From: an uncultured Roseburia sp. | Lineage (GTDB): Bacteria > Bacillota > Clostridia > Lachnospirales > Lachnospiraceae | DNA: 6,012 nt | Assembly: GCA_947057405.1 (NCBI GenBank) | Contig: CAMSEJ010000159.1 | Coordinates: 1 to 6,012 of the forward strand | Direction: 5' to 3' | Shown here: positions 1-6,012 of the stretch, one piece after another | How the letters are laid out: every line of letters starts with the position of its first letter | How positions within the stretch are numbered: the first letter of the stretch is position 1 | Notes under the pieces: model-generated | The model's database searches: none | Told to the model about the DNA's origin: nothing | The model's input: only the letters and a program-made list of their open reading frames with translations | Program-made: the position numbers and the translations under genes

Positions 1-2
1 CA

Positions 3-95
3 GGATTTAGCGGCTCTTAAGTATCCCCTGTCCTCTGGCTGACGGAACTTTGCCATGACAATGTCTCTGCCTTCCATCAGGCCATCTATGATTCG
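3..95 (-). other. Coding-like open stretch downstream of the YjbR gene, leaving the window
   Basis: Directly after the TAA stop of the YjbR-family gene the same minus-strand frame stays open for 31 codons to the window edge. It contains ATG codons at 77-75 and 56-54; from the second it reads MAKFRQPEDRGYLRAAKS. The composition looks like a real protein, but I do not recognise a family. No good ribosome binding site precedes either ATG: GGAAGG lies 13 bases before the second. It could be the 5' end of a further operon gene, a broken C-terminal extension of the YjbR gene, or chance. No terminator-like hairpin is visible between the YjbR stop and the window edge, so transcription may continue through it. 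Confidence 0.25.
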
Positions 96-449
96 TTAAT
101 TCTTCTCCTTCCTCTTTTTCTTCGGTTTCGTCAGATCATAGCTTTCTTCTATCATCCGCCTGATTTCCTTTTCGGGAACCGTCCCGTCCAGAATGACAGA
201 ACTCCAGTGTTCTTTATTCATATGGTACGCAGGCAAAACGGATGCATATGCGTTCCTGCGCACCTCGCGCCATTCCGGATCCACCTTCACATTCACCCAC
301 GTATGCCCTTCCCGTTCAAAAATCCAGGCAAATACCTTCCGGTTCTCTTTGTGACGGATCACCGTCCAGTTGGGATCTCCAAAAGGCTCGTCCTCATACA
401 CCTCCCGGTAAGTCAGACAGTACGCGACCGCACTCTTTTTATCCAGCAT
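96..449 (-). CDS. MmcQ/YjbR family protein
   Basis: A 117-residue protein of the MmcQ/YjbR family, small cytoplasmic proteins with a CyaY-like fold often annotated as DNA-binding; their physiological role is not settled. Family features seen are the early DEPFGDPNWTVIRH segment (about residues 20-33), the central KVFAWIFEREGHTWVNVKVDP stretch (about 38-58, a lysine/arginine-rich strand region ending in the usual K-x-DP), and AYHMNKEHWSSVILDG (about 74-89), typical of the family's YH-hNK-HW signature. The last ten residues are strongly basic (KPKKKRKEKN). The start is fixed by AGGAGG at 463-458, eight bases before the ATG. It follows the isomerase-kinase gene by 42 bases with no terminator visible between them, so it is probably the third gene of the same transcript. 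There is no obvious functional link to sugar metabolism. Confidence 0.88.
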   Translation of the reverse strand: MLDKKSAVAYCLTYREVYEDEPFGDPNWTVIRHKENRKVFAWIFEREGHTWVNVKVDPEWREVRRNAYASVLPAYHMNKEHWSSVILDGTVPEKEIRRMIEESYDLTKPKKKRKEKN

Positions 450-491
450 AAGACACCCCTCCTTATCAATGAAATCCAGAGGAAACGGCAG

Positions 492-2345
492 CTAAAACAG
501 ATTTGCCGCCCCAATCATTGCCGCATCGCTGCCAAGCGCCGCAATCCCGATTTCCGGCAGACTGCCGGCATTTTGCCCAAAGCATTCGCTGTACACCCTC
601 TCGCTCAACGGCTTCACCCATGACACCCCCTGCTCCAAAATCCTGCCGCCCAGCAGAATAAGCTGCGGACGAAATATATTCACAATATTGACAAGCCCCG
701 TTCCCAGCCTGTAAATGTACTGCTCCACAATTTCCCGCAGCACCGGATCCGCGTTCTTTGCACCCGAAAAAATCTCCTGCAGCGTCAGCGTTTTTCCTGT
801 CGCACGGCATGCATCCCGGATAAGCGCCGGCTCGGACACATAAGCTTCCAGACATCCCCGCCGTCCGCAGGAACAGTTCCTTCCGTGTTCTGCAATGACC
901 ATATGGCCAAGCTCGCTTCCGCCGACCATTCCTCCCCGAAAAATGCTTCCGTCCAAAATAATTCCGCTTCCGACACCCGCTCCAAGCGTTAACATAATAA
1001 CATCCCGGTACTCCTTTCCTGCGCCTGCCATGGCTTCTCCCAGTGCCGCACAATCCGCATCGTTGCCAATCCGGACCGGAAACGGCAGAACGGCCTCCAT
1101 TTCTTTTATCAGCTCTACCTGCTCCCAACAGATATTGTTGGAATAGCGCACAACGCCCTTTTTGCAGTCGATGCTTCCCGGCACGCCGATTCCTGCGCCG
1201 ATACACTGATCCAGCGGGATACACTGCCGCTCCAGCAATGCCAGCGCTCTTTTCCCAACCTCGGTTATGAATTCTTTGGGATTTACGGTATGACGCGTTT
1301 TTATTTTTTCCTCTGCAATGATTTTCTGGTGGACATCAATCAGGCCGATCTGCGTCTGTCCGCTGCCAAGAGCAATGCCGATTCGCACCGGGGCGGATTT
1401 TTCCCGAATCGTAGTCACCAGTGCGTCACAAAATCCTTCTACCGTATACCGGCCTGTCCCGGCAGGCAAAAAGAAACTGTCGCCCTTTTTAAATTCCAAT
1501 GTCTGCCCGCCCGCGGAAATGGTCCCTGCTCCGTCCAAAACCAGTATACCGGCAAAAGATTCTTCCGAGACCCTGCCCTCCATCTTATCCATCACCCTGC
1601 CGTCCAGGCTTAATTTATCGACCGTAAAATAGTCACAGTCCGCAACATGGGGATAGCTGCTGTTATTGCGGATAATCGGCACACGGTTTGTAACCGCCAG
1701 AGCTTTTTCAATGTGCAAATCACGTTTTTGTCCGTCCCTGCCCACTCTCCCGTAATCGTATACCCGATACGTCACGTTCGAATTCTGCTGGATCTCCGCA
1801 ATCAGAATATTCTTTCCAATCGCATGAATGGTACCGGATTCAATAAAAAGAACGTCCCCCTTATACACCGGCACCGCATTCAAAACCTCAAGCAGAGTAT
1901 CCTCCCGAATCCGTTTTTCAAATTCCTCCCCTGTAATCTCCTGTCGAAACCCATAATATAAATACGCATCCTCTGCCGCGTCCATTACATACCACATTTC
2001 CGTCTTTCCGTACTGCCCTTCATTTCTCAGAGCGTAGCGGTTATCCGGATGTACCTGTATGGACAGGTTGTCTCTGGCGTCGATCAGTTTTGCCAGAATC
2101 GGAAAATCCCGAAACCGGCGGCAGTGCGTCCCGAGCACCTCTTTCCCTGCCTCGTCGATATATTGCTGCAGCGTTTTTCCCGCATACGCCCCGTTTATAA
2201 TCACGGACGGCCCGTCCGGGTGACAGGAAAGCTCCCAGGTTTCGGCAATCACCTCTCCGTCGGACTCTTTCCCGTATTCCTTGCGCAGCCTGCTGCCGCC
2301 CCACAGATAATCCTTGCAGGCAGGCTTTAATTTTAAAATCTCCAT
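492..2345 (-). CDS. manA: Mannose-6-phosphate isomerase (class I) fused to a ROK-family sugar kinase
   Basis: A 617-residue cytoplasmic two-domain protein. Residues 1-315 are a whole type I phosphomannose isomerase, interconverting mannose-6-phosphate and fructose-6-phosphate. Zinc and active-site motifs are visible: SIQVHPD (Q97, H99), KTEMW (E116), ESGTIHAIG (H174) and TYRVYDYGR (R194). After a linker of only a few residues, residues 321-617 form a ROK kinase/regulator-type domain with GVPGS (387-391), GNDADCAALGE (catalytic-type D429), a GAGVGSG loop (455-461), SELGH (H481) and the CxCGxxGC zinc motif (C491, C493, C498). The phosphate-1 loop is atypical: GIALGSGQT where GIDxGGT is usual. 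Free hexose to hexose-6-phosphate is the expected kinase reaction, but activity is uncertain. The chosen ATG has AGGAG seven bases upstream; an ATG at 2351-2349 abuts that site and longer starts lie inside the mutase gene. No internal start with a ribosome binding site precedes the ROK part. Confidence 0.93.
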   Translation of the reverse strand: MEILKLKPACKDYLWGGSRLRKEYGKESDGEVIAETWELSCHPDGPSVIINGAYAGKTLQQYIDEAGKEVLGTHCRRFRDFPILAKLIDARDNLSIQVHPDNRYALRNEGQYGKTEMWYVMDAAEDAYLYYGFRQEITGEEFEKRIREDTLLEVLNAVPVYKGDVLFIESGTIHAIGKNILIAEIQQNSNVTYRVYDYGRVGRDGQKRDLHIEKALAVTNRVPIIRNNSSYPHVADCDYFTVDKLSLDGRVMDKMEGRVSEESFAGILVLDGAGTISAGGQTLEFKKGDSFFLPAGTGRYTVEGFCDALVTTIREKSAPVRIGIALGSGQTQIGLIDVHQKIIAEEKIKTRHTVNPKEFITEVGKRALALLERQCIPLDQCIGAGIGVPGSIDCKKGVVRYSNNICWEQVELIKEMEAVLPFPVRIGNDADCAALGEAMAGAGKEYRDVIMLTLGAGVGSGIILDGSIFRGGMVGGSELGHMVIAEHGRNCSCGRRGCLEAYVSEPALIRDACRATGKTLTLQEIFSGAKNADPVLREIVEQYIYRLGTGLVNIVNIFRPQLILLGGRILEQGVSWVKPLSERVYSECFGQNAGSLPEIGIAALGSDAAMIGAANLF

Positions 2346-2358
2346 TTTCATTCTCCTT
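2346..2358 (-). promoter_or_regulatory. Ribosome binding site of the isomerase-kinase gene, inside the mutase 3' end
   Basis: On the minus strand AAGGAG (2358-2353) lies within the final Lys-Gly-Glu codons of the mutase gene, and the mutase stop TGA (2350-2348) falls between it and the ATG at 2345, seven bases from AGGAG. Another ATG (2351-2349) overlaps the stop as ATGA but sits too close to the site. The arrangement suggests translational coupling of the two enzymes. Confidence 0.7.
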
Positions 2359-4078
2359 TTGCCAGAGCCAGCAGCGCATCCTGCAGTTCCTGCAGCCTGC
2401 ACTCCGCTGCTTCCTCATGTTCTGCCTTCACTCCGATATAAAATTTTATTTTCGGCTCCGTTCCCGACGGACGGATGCAGCAAAACCCGTCCTCTTTAAG
2501 CCCGAAATACAGCACATTCGACTGCAAAAGCCCGGTCGGCTCCTTCTTACCGGAAACCAGATCGGTCCGTACCCCCTTCTTGTAGTCTGCAAACCAGAGC
2601 ACATCCTCCGTTCCAATCCGCTCCGGCACACTGTTCCGTATCTCTTCCATCACAGCAGCGATTTTATTCGCCCCGTCCTGCCCCTTCCACGTAACGGTAT
2701 GAAGCGTTTCCCGGTAAAACCCGTACTTTTGAAACAGACGGTTCATCTGATCACACAGCGTCATCCCCCGGCGCCTGCACCATGCCGCCACTTCGCATAA
2801 CGCCAGAACGGCAGCCACCGCATCCTTGTCCCGTGTCTGCGTCCCCACCAGACAGCCGTAGCTCTCTTCGTAACCGAACAGAAATTCATAGCTGTGATCC
2901 CGTTCAAACAAGCGAATCTGCTCCCCGATATATTTAAACCCGGTCAGCGTCTCTATCCGCTTCACGCCGTATTCTTCCGTAATCGGCTTCGCCATTTTTC
3001 CGGATACAATCGTTGTAACCACCGCACCGTTGTCCGGCAGTGTGCCGGATTCTTTTTTCCGGGAAAGAATATATTCCAGAATCAGCATCCCTGTCATATT
3101 CCCGGTAAAGCTCCGATACGTGCCGTCCGCCCGATCCTTCGCATATACCCCCAGACGATCCGCATCCGGATCGGTCGCAAACACCAGATCCGCGTCAACC
3201 TGCCGTGCCAGCTTCAAAGCAAGTAAAAACGCTTCCCCGTCCTCCGGATTCGGAGAAGAAACCGTCGGAAAATCTCCGTCCGGAAGTTCCTGCTCCGTTA
3301 CCACATAGACCTGCGTAAAGCCAAACTCCTTTAAAATCCGCCGAACCGGGAGATTTCCGGTACCGTGCAGCGGAGAGTACACAATTTTCAGACGGCCCGC
3401 TTCCTCCTTTAGCATCTGCGGGCAAAGCGGTATCTGCTTCAATGCCTCTATGTAAGCGTCGTCCACTTCCGAAGAGATCTGCACATACAAACCGGCTTCT
3501 TTTGCCGCCTCCCTCGGCATCGTCCTGACCTGTCCAAAATCCGTAACGGCGTTCACTTCCTCAATAATCTCCCGATCCCTTGGCGGCGTAATCTGCCCGC
3601 CGTCCTCCCAGTACACCTTATAGCCGTTGTACCGGGCAGGATTATGGCTCGCGGTAACGGCAATGCCCGCGGTACATCCCAGCCGGCGCAATGCAAAAGA
3701 AAGCACGGGCGTCGGCCGAAGCCCGGGAAAAATAAATGCCCGGATGCCGTTCGCCGCCAGGCAAAGCGCCGCTTCTTCGGCAAACTGCGAAGATTTGTGT
3801 CTGGAATCGTATGCAATCGCAACGCTTTTATTAAGAATCCCCGCCCGATTGATATAATTTGCCAACCCCTGCGTGGCTTTTCGCACCGTATAAATATTCA
3901 TACGGTTCGTACCCGCCCCAATCACGCCGCGCAGGCCGCCCGTACCAAATTCCAGATTGCGGTAAAAGCGGTCTGCAATTTCATCTTCGTCCTCCGCAAG
4001 CAAAGCCAGCTCCTGTCTGGTTTCTTCATCAAAATACGGCGACTCCGTCCACATACGATATGTTTTTTGTATCTCCAT
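2348..4078 (-). CDS. Phospho-sugar mutase (phosphoglucomutase/phosphomannomutase, PgcA type)
   Basis: A 576-residue cytoplasmic alpha-D-phosphohexomutase, interconverting hexose-6-phosphate and hexose-1-phosphate. All four family motifs are present: the phosphoserine loop TASHNP (S144), the magnesium-binding DPDADR (303-308), the sugar-binding GYEES (402-406) and the phosphate-binding RPSGTEPKIKFY (536-547). The N-terminal FGTGGLRG (44-51) and the length match the Bacillus PgcA group rather than the shorter ManB/GlmM enzymes. Substrate choice between glucose and mannose phosphates cannot be read from the motifs; the neighbouring mannose-6-phosphate isomerase makes phosphomannomutase activity plausible. 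The ATG at 4078 is preferred because AGGAGG (4089-4084) lies five bases upstream and the promoter at 4155-4127 would be downstream of the longer in-frame start at 4207. It is the first gene of the operon, and its final codons carry the ribosome binding site of the next gene. Confidence 0.95.
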   Translation of the reverse strand: MEIQKTYRMWTESPYFDEETRQELALLAEDEDEIADRFYRNLEFGTGGLRGVIGAGTNRMNIYTVRKATQGLANYINRAGILNKSVAIAYDSRHKSSQFAEEAALCLAANGIRAFIFPGLRPTPVLSFALRRLGCTAGIAVTASHNPARYNGYKVYWEDGGQITPPRDREIIEEVNAVTDFGQVRTMPREAAKEAGLYVQISSEVDDAYIEALKQIPLCPQMLKEEAGRLKIVYSPLHGTGNLPVRRILKEFGFTQVYVVTEQELPDGDFPTVSSPNPEDGEAFLLALKLARQVDADLVFATDPDADRLGVYAKDRADGTYRSFTGNMTGMLILEYILSRKKESGTLPDNGAVVTTIVSGKMAKPITEEYGVKRIETLTGFKYIGEQIRLFERDHSYEFLFGYEESYGCLVGTQTRDKDAVAAVLALCEVAAWCRRRGMTLCDQMNRLFQKYGFYRETLHTVTWKGQDGANKIAAVMEEIRNSVPERIGTEDVLWFADYKKGVRTDLVSGKKEPTGLLQSNVLYFGLKEDGFCCIRPSGTEPKIKFYIGVKAEHEEAAECRLQELQDALLALAKGE

Positions 4079-4083
4079 TCCGT

Positions 4084-4089
4084 CCTCCT
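4084..4089 (-). promoter_or_regulatory. Ribosome binding site of the phospho-sugar mutase gene
   Basis: A full AGGAGG on the minus strand lies five bases before the ATG at 4078. It decides that start over an in-frame ATG at 4096, which lies upstream of the site itself and has no comparable site. Confidence 0.8.
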
Positions 4090-4126
4090 GTTCCATCCTC
4101 TGTTCTCTAAAATTTATTCTGACCCT

Positions 4127-4155
4127 ATCATACCTGAAATGCGCTTCACTTGCAA
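4127..4155 (-). promoter_or_regulatory. Sigma-A type promoter of the mutase-isomerase/kinase operon
   Basis: Reading the minus strand, the -35 box is TTGCAA (4155-4150), the spacer is exactly 17 bases and the -10 box is TATGAT (4132-4127). These match the TTGACA/TATAAT consensus at 4 and 5 of 6 positions. Transcription would begin near 4120, giving a leader of about 40 bases before the ATG at 4078. Inside the spacer is the inverted repeat TGAA-N6-TTCA (4135-4148), which could be an operator. Confidence 0.75.
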
Positions 4156-4162
4156 TGGAATT

Positions 4163-4201
4163 CATACGTATGGAACCAACACGTATTCTATATATTATAG
4201 T
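4163..4201. promoter_or_regulatory. A/T-rich divergent region with palindrome and possible recombinase promoter
   Basis: CATACGTATG (4163-4172) is a perfect 10-base palindrome, and its ACGTAT half recurs at 4181-4186. Just beyond is an A/T-rich run with several -10-like hexamers (TATATT 4191-4196, TATTAT 4193-4198, TATAGT 4196-4201). No convincing -35 box lies at the right distance from any of them, so the recombinase promoter is not resolved. The palindrome may bind a regulator acting on either divergent gene. Confidence 0.3.
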
Positions 4202-4232
4202 AATCAAAGAAACGAACCAATCCCGTTCAAAA

Positions 4233-4238
4233 AGGAGG
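4233..4238 (+). promoter_or_regulatory. Ribosome binding site of the serine recombinase gene
   Basis: AGGAGG nine bases before the ATG at 4248. It fixes that start over the in-frame ATGs at 4155 and 4170, which have no such site and would translate through the divergent promoter region. Confidence 0.8.
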
Positions 4239-4247
4239 CATTTGCGG

Positions 4248-5771
4248 ATGCAATGGCAGGAACAAAACTCTCATTCCAAAAGAACCGCCTGTATAAATGA
4301 CAAACCGCTACATACCGGAGCCGCTTACATCCGGGTTTCTACGGATAAACAGGAGGAACTTTCCCCGGACGCGCAGAAACGCCTGATACTTGAGTATGCT
4401 CAAAAAAACGATATTCTCATATCCTCTGCGGACATTTACATCGAACACGGCATTTCCGGAAGGAACGCATCCAAACGTCCCGCATTTCAGGAAATGATTG
4501 CACGGGCGAAGTCGAAAGAACATCCCTTTGATGTCGTCCTGGTCTGGAAATACAGCCGCTTTGCACGCAACCAGGAAGAATCCATTGTTTATAAATCCAT
4601 GTTAAAACGCGATAACGTAGAAGTAATCAGCATTTCCGAGCCTGTGACAGACGGCCCGTTCGGCACCCTGATCGAACGGATTATTGAATGGATGGACGAA
4701 TACTACTCCATCCGCCTGTCCGGAGAGGTCCTGCGCGGCATGACGGAAAAAGCCATGCGCGGCGGCTACCAGTCCATTGCCCCGTTCGGTTATATTTCGG
4801 CCGGCGGCGGAAAACCGCCCGAACCGGACGCAGCGCAGGCAGACATTGTCCGCCGCGTGTATGCTTCGTTTCTGGAAGGAAAAAGCTATAACCGTATCGC
4901 GCGTGACCTGAATGAGCTTGGCGTCTCCACCAGAAACGGGAACCCTTTTGAAGCGCGCACGGTAAAATACATGCTGGAAAACCCTTTTTACTGCGGAAAA
5001 ATCCGCTGGAATTACACAAAGCGCGGCCGAAAACAAAAAGACCCCGGCGAATGGATTATTGCAGACGGGCGTCATGAAGCCATCGTCCCGGAAGCCGCCT
5101 GGCAGGCCGCCCAGGAATGCATCCGCTCCAGAAACGTTCCGTTCCGGCGGCGCGACGTCTCCTCCTGCAAACACTGGCTTTCCGGAATCTTTCGGTGTTC
5201 TTCCTGCGGAGCTGCGCTTGGATATAACGCAAATCCCCGATCGCCTTTTTTCCAGTGCTGGAAATATGCAAAAGGAATCTGCCGGGAATCGCACTCCATC
5301 GTTGTAAAAAAGGCTGAACAGAATGTAATTGCCGGAATGCGGGATTCTGTCGTCACCGGAACCATGCAGTATAAAATTGTAAAGCCCGCGCCAAAGGATG
5401 AACAAAACGAGCTTGCGGCATTAAAAGAACAGCTCAGCCGGCTTGAGCGCAAAAAAATACGGATTCGCAGCGCTTACGAAAACGGCATTGATACGTTAGA
5501 AGAATACAGGCAGAATAAAGCCCGCATCAAAAGTGAAATGGATTCCGTTTCCGACAAAATTTCAAAGCTGGCCGCTTTTGAAACTCCCCCTAAAGACCCT
5601 ATCCCAAAAGAACAGCTGATACATAATATACGTTCTGTCCTTGATATTCTGACCAGCCCCCAGGCCGATACCGAAGTAAAAGGCTGCGTCGTCCGCAGTA
5701 TCGTGGAGAAAATTGTGTATGACAAAAAAACAGAACACCTTGATTTCTTTTTTTATCTGACCGATCCCTGA
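4248..5771 (+). CDS. Large serine site-specific recombinase
   Basis: A 507-residue DNA recombinase of the large serine (resolvase/invertase-type) family, which breaks and rejoins DNA at two att sites through a 5'-phosphoserine link. The catalytic domain (about 23-165) has AAYIRVSTDKQ with nucleophile S31 and partner R29, the KYSRFARN motif (101-108, R104 and R107) and the long helix LIERIIEWMDEYYS leading into DNA binding. The recombinase domain starts near GGYQSIAPFGY (172-182) and runs to about 290. A zinc ribbon follows (C317, C320, C337, C345), then a charged coiled-coil (about 383-445), the part that controls integration versus excision in this family. The length is like SpoIVCA and phage/ICE integrases of Clostridia. 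All domains look complete, so it may be active. It is divergent from the sugar operon and ends 26 bases before a broken manganese-catalase-like reading frame. No excision-factor gene is visible. Confidence 0.95.
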   Translation: MQWQEQNSHSKRTACINDKPLHTGAAYIRVSTDKQEELSPDAQKRLILEYAQKNDILISSADIYIEHGISGRNASKRPAFQEMIARAKSKEHPFDVVLVWKYSRFARNQEESIVYKSMLKRDNVEVISISEPVTDGPFGTLIERIIEWMDEYYSIRLSGEVLRGMTEKAMRGGYQSIAPFGYISAGGGKPPEPDAAQADIVRRVYASFLEGKSYNRIARDLNELGVSTRNGNPFEARTVKYMLENPFYCGKIRWNYTKRGRKQKDPGEWIIADGRHEAIVPEAAWQAAQECIRSRNVPFRRRDVSSCKHWLSGIFRCSSCGAALGYNANPRSPFFQCWKYAKGICRESHSIVVKKAEQNVIAGMRDSVVTGTMQYKIVKPAPKDEQNELAALKEQLSRLERKKIRIRSAYENGIDTLEEYRQNKARIKSEMDSVSDKISKLAAFETPPKDPIPKEQLIHNIRSVLDILTSPQADTEVKGCVVRSIVEKIVYDKKTEHLDFFFYLTDP

Positions 5772-5797
5772 CCAAACGCAGCCGGGGATTCTGTTAT

Positions 5798-5959
5798 ATG
5801 TTTTTACAATACGGTGGTCCGGACGGCGAGATTTCCGCAAGCCTGCGCTATCTGTCGCAGCGGTATGCAATGCCTTACCGGGAGGTAATGGGCGTGTTAA
5901 CGGATATCGGTAGAGAAGCCCCTGAAATGTTCCATCTCAGGGGCCCCAGCTTTTTTTAG
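5798..5959 (+). pseudogene. Fragment of a manganese catalase/CotJC-like gene
   Basis: A 53-codon frame starting at ATG 5798 reads QYGGPDGE, then SLRYLSQRY, then EVMGVLTDIG, in the order and spacing of the N-terminal ferritin-like part of manganese catalases, including spore-coat CotJC. Intact members are roughly 190 residues or more. The match begins at or just before the first metal-ligand region (the Glu of GGPDGE, codon 11) and stops after DIGRE (about 5917), exactly where the family's second ligand motif ExxH should follow. Instead the frame enters a hairpin and ends at TAG. The upstream ~25 residues of the family are also absent; the in-frame codons before 5798 show no resemblance. The start has no good ribosome binding site. 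It cannot make a working catalase, and is best read as a remnant or as one side of a recombination junction. Confidence 0.7.
5918..5957 (+). terminator. Hairpin with T-run, probable transcription terminator
   Basis: GCCCCTGA (5918-5925) pairs perfectly with TCAGGGGC (5937-5944). After an A-C mismatch the stem can extend by ATG/CAT around a three-base loop. Seven Ts follow at 5951-5957, but six bases (CCCAGC) separate them from the stem, which is longer than usual for an intrinsic terminator. It would end rightward transcripts from the recombinase and the gene fragment. In the other direction the stem is followed only by TTCTCT. Confidence 0.5.
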
Positions 5960-6012
5960 CGGTTTACCCTGCGGACAGTTTACGCTTTTTGCAACCGTGT
6001 AGCTCCATTTGA
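5960..6012. other. Unassigned sequence at the right edge
   Basis: I see no recognisable gene. GTTTAC occurs twice (5962-5967 and 5978-5983). On the minus strand a 14-codon tail (ATG at 6008-6006, stop TAA at 5966-5964) could be the end of a gene lying to the right, but it is too short to support. Confidence 0.2.

Noticed and set aside
466..1224. A 252-codon minus-strand frame overlapping the ROK region
   Set aside because: It is a different frame within the fusion gene, is rich in Arg/Gly/Cys typical of a shadow frame, and lacks any family motif; the ROK frame explains this stretch fully.
4079..4207. Upstream extension of the mutase to ATG 4207
   Set aside because: It would begin upstream of the promoter at 4155-4127; the ATG at 4078 has a strong ribosome binding site and matches the family start.
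4155..4247. Upstream extension of the recombinase to ATG 4155
   Set aside because: These 31 codons do not resemble the family N-terminus and lack a ribosome binding site, whereas ATG 4248 has AGGAGG at proper spacing.
3644..4300. A 218-codon plus-strand frame across the mutase start and intergenic region
   Set aside because: It is antisense to conserved mutase motifs and runs across the operon promoter; its composition is not protein-like.
4602..5405. A 267-codon minus-strand frame opposite the recombinase
   Set aside because: It is antisense to clear recombinase motifs, has no ribosome binding site or recognisable domain, and reflects low antisense stop frequency in this moderately GC-rich gene.
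5764..5789. ATCCC/GGGAT pairing just around the recombinase stop as a terminator
   Set aside because: Only five base pairs with a loop of about 16 bases and no adjacent T-run; the hairpin at 5918-5944 is far better.
5964..6008. Short minus-strand frame at the right edge
   Set aside because: Fourteen codons with no recognisable content; too short to separate from chance without the neighbouring sequence.
1..6012. CRISPR array, tRNA, rRNA or insertion sequence
   Set aside because: No spaced direct repeats, no cloverleaf-like segment, no rRNA-like sequence, and no transposase other than the serine recombinase was seen on either strand.

Overview
The window looks like chromosomal DNA of a spore-forming Clostridia member, most likely Lachnospiraceae or a close relative. 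This rests on the strong AGGAGG-type ribosome binding sites, a PgcA-type phospho-sugar mutase, a 507-residue clostridial-type large serine recombinase, and a fragment resembling the manganese-catalase/CotJC spore-coat family. No taxonomic marker gene is present, so the assignment is inference.

Positions 96-4155 hold a compact leftward (minus-strand) operon. A good housekeeping-type promoter (TTGCAA, 17 nt, TATGAT; 4155-4127) leads into a phospho-sugar mutase (2348-4078). Next comes a single polypeptide in which a complete class I mannose-6-phosphate isomerase is fused to a complete-length ROK-family sugar kinase (492-2345). Last is a small MmcQ/YjbR-family protein (96-449). The mutase and fusion genes are two bases apart, and the ribosome binding site of the second lies in the last codons of the first. 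Together the enzymes would link free hexose, hexose-6-phosphate, fructose-6-phosphate and hexose-1-phosphate, fitting mannose/glucose entry or nucleotide-sugar precursor supply.

Positions 4079-4247 are a divergent intergenic region with the operon promoter, two small palindromic elements and the ribosome binding site of the rightward gene.

Positions 4248-5771 encode a large serine recombinase with catalytic, recombinase, zinc-ribbon and coiled-coil regions all present. No other phage or conjugation gene is visible.

Positions 5772-6012 hold no intact gene. About 30 bases after the recombinase stop lies a roughly 40-codon piece of a manganese catalase/CotJC-like gene. It is cut off at its upstream side and again exactly at the second metal-ligand motif, and is followed at once by a hairpin with a T-run. 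A large serine recombinase beside a broken sporulation-type gene recalls the sigK-intervening (skin) elements. The sequence supports only a remnant or junction, not a working excision switch. The last ~50 bases hold nothing I can name.
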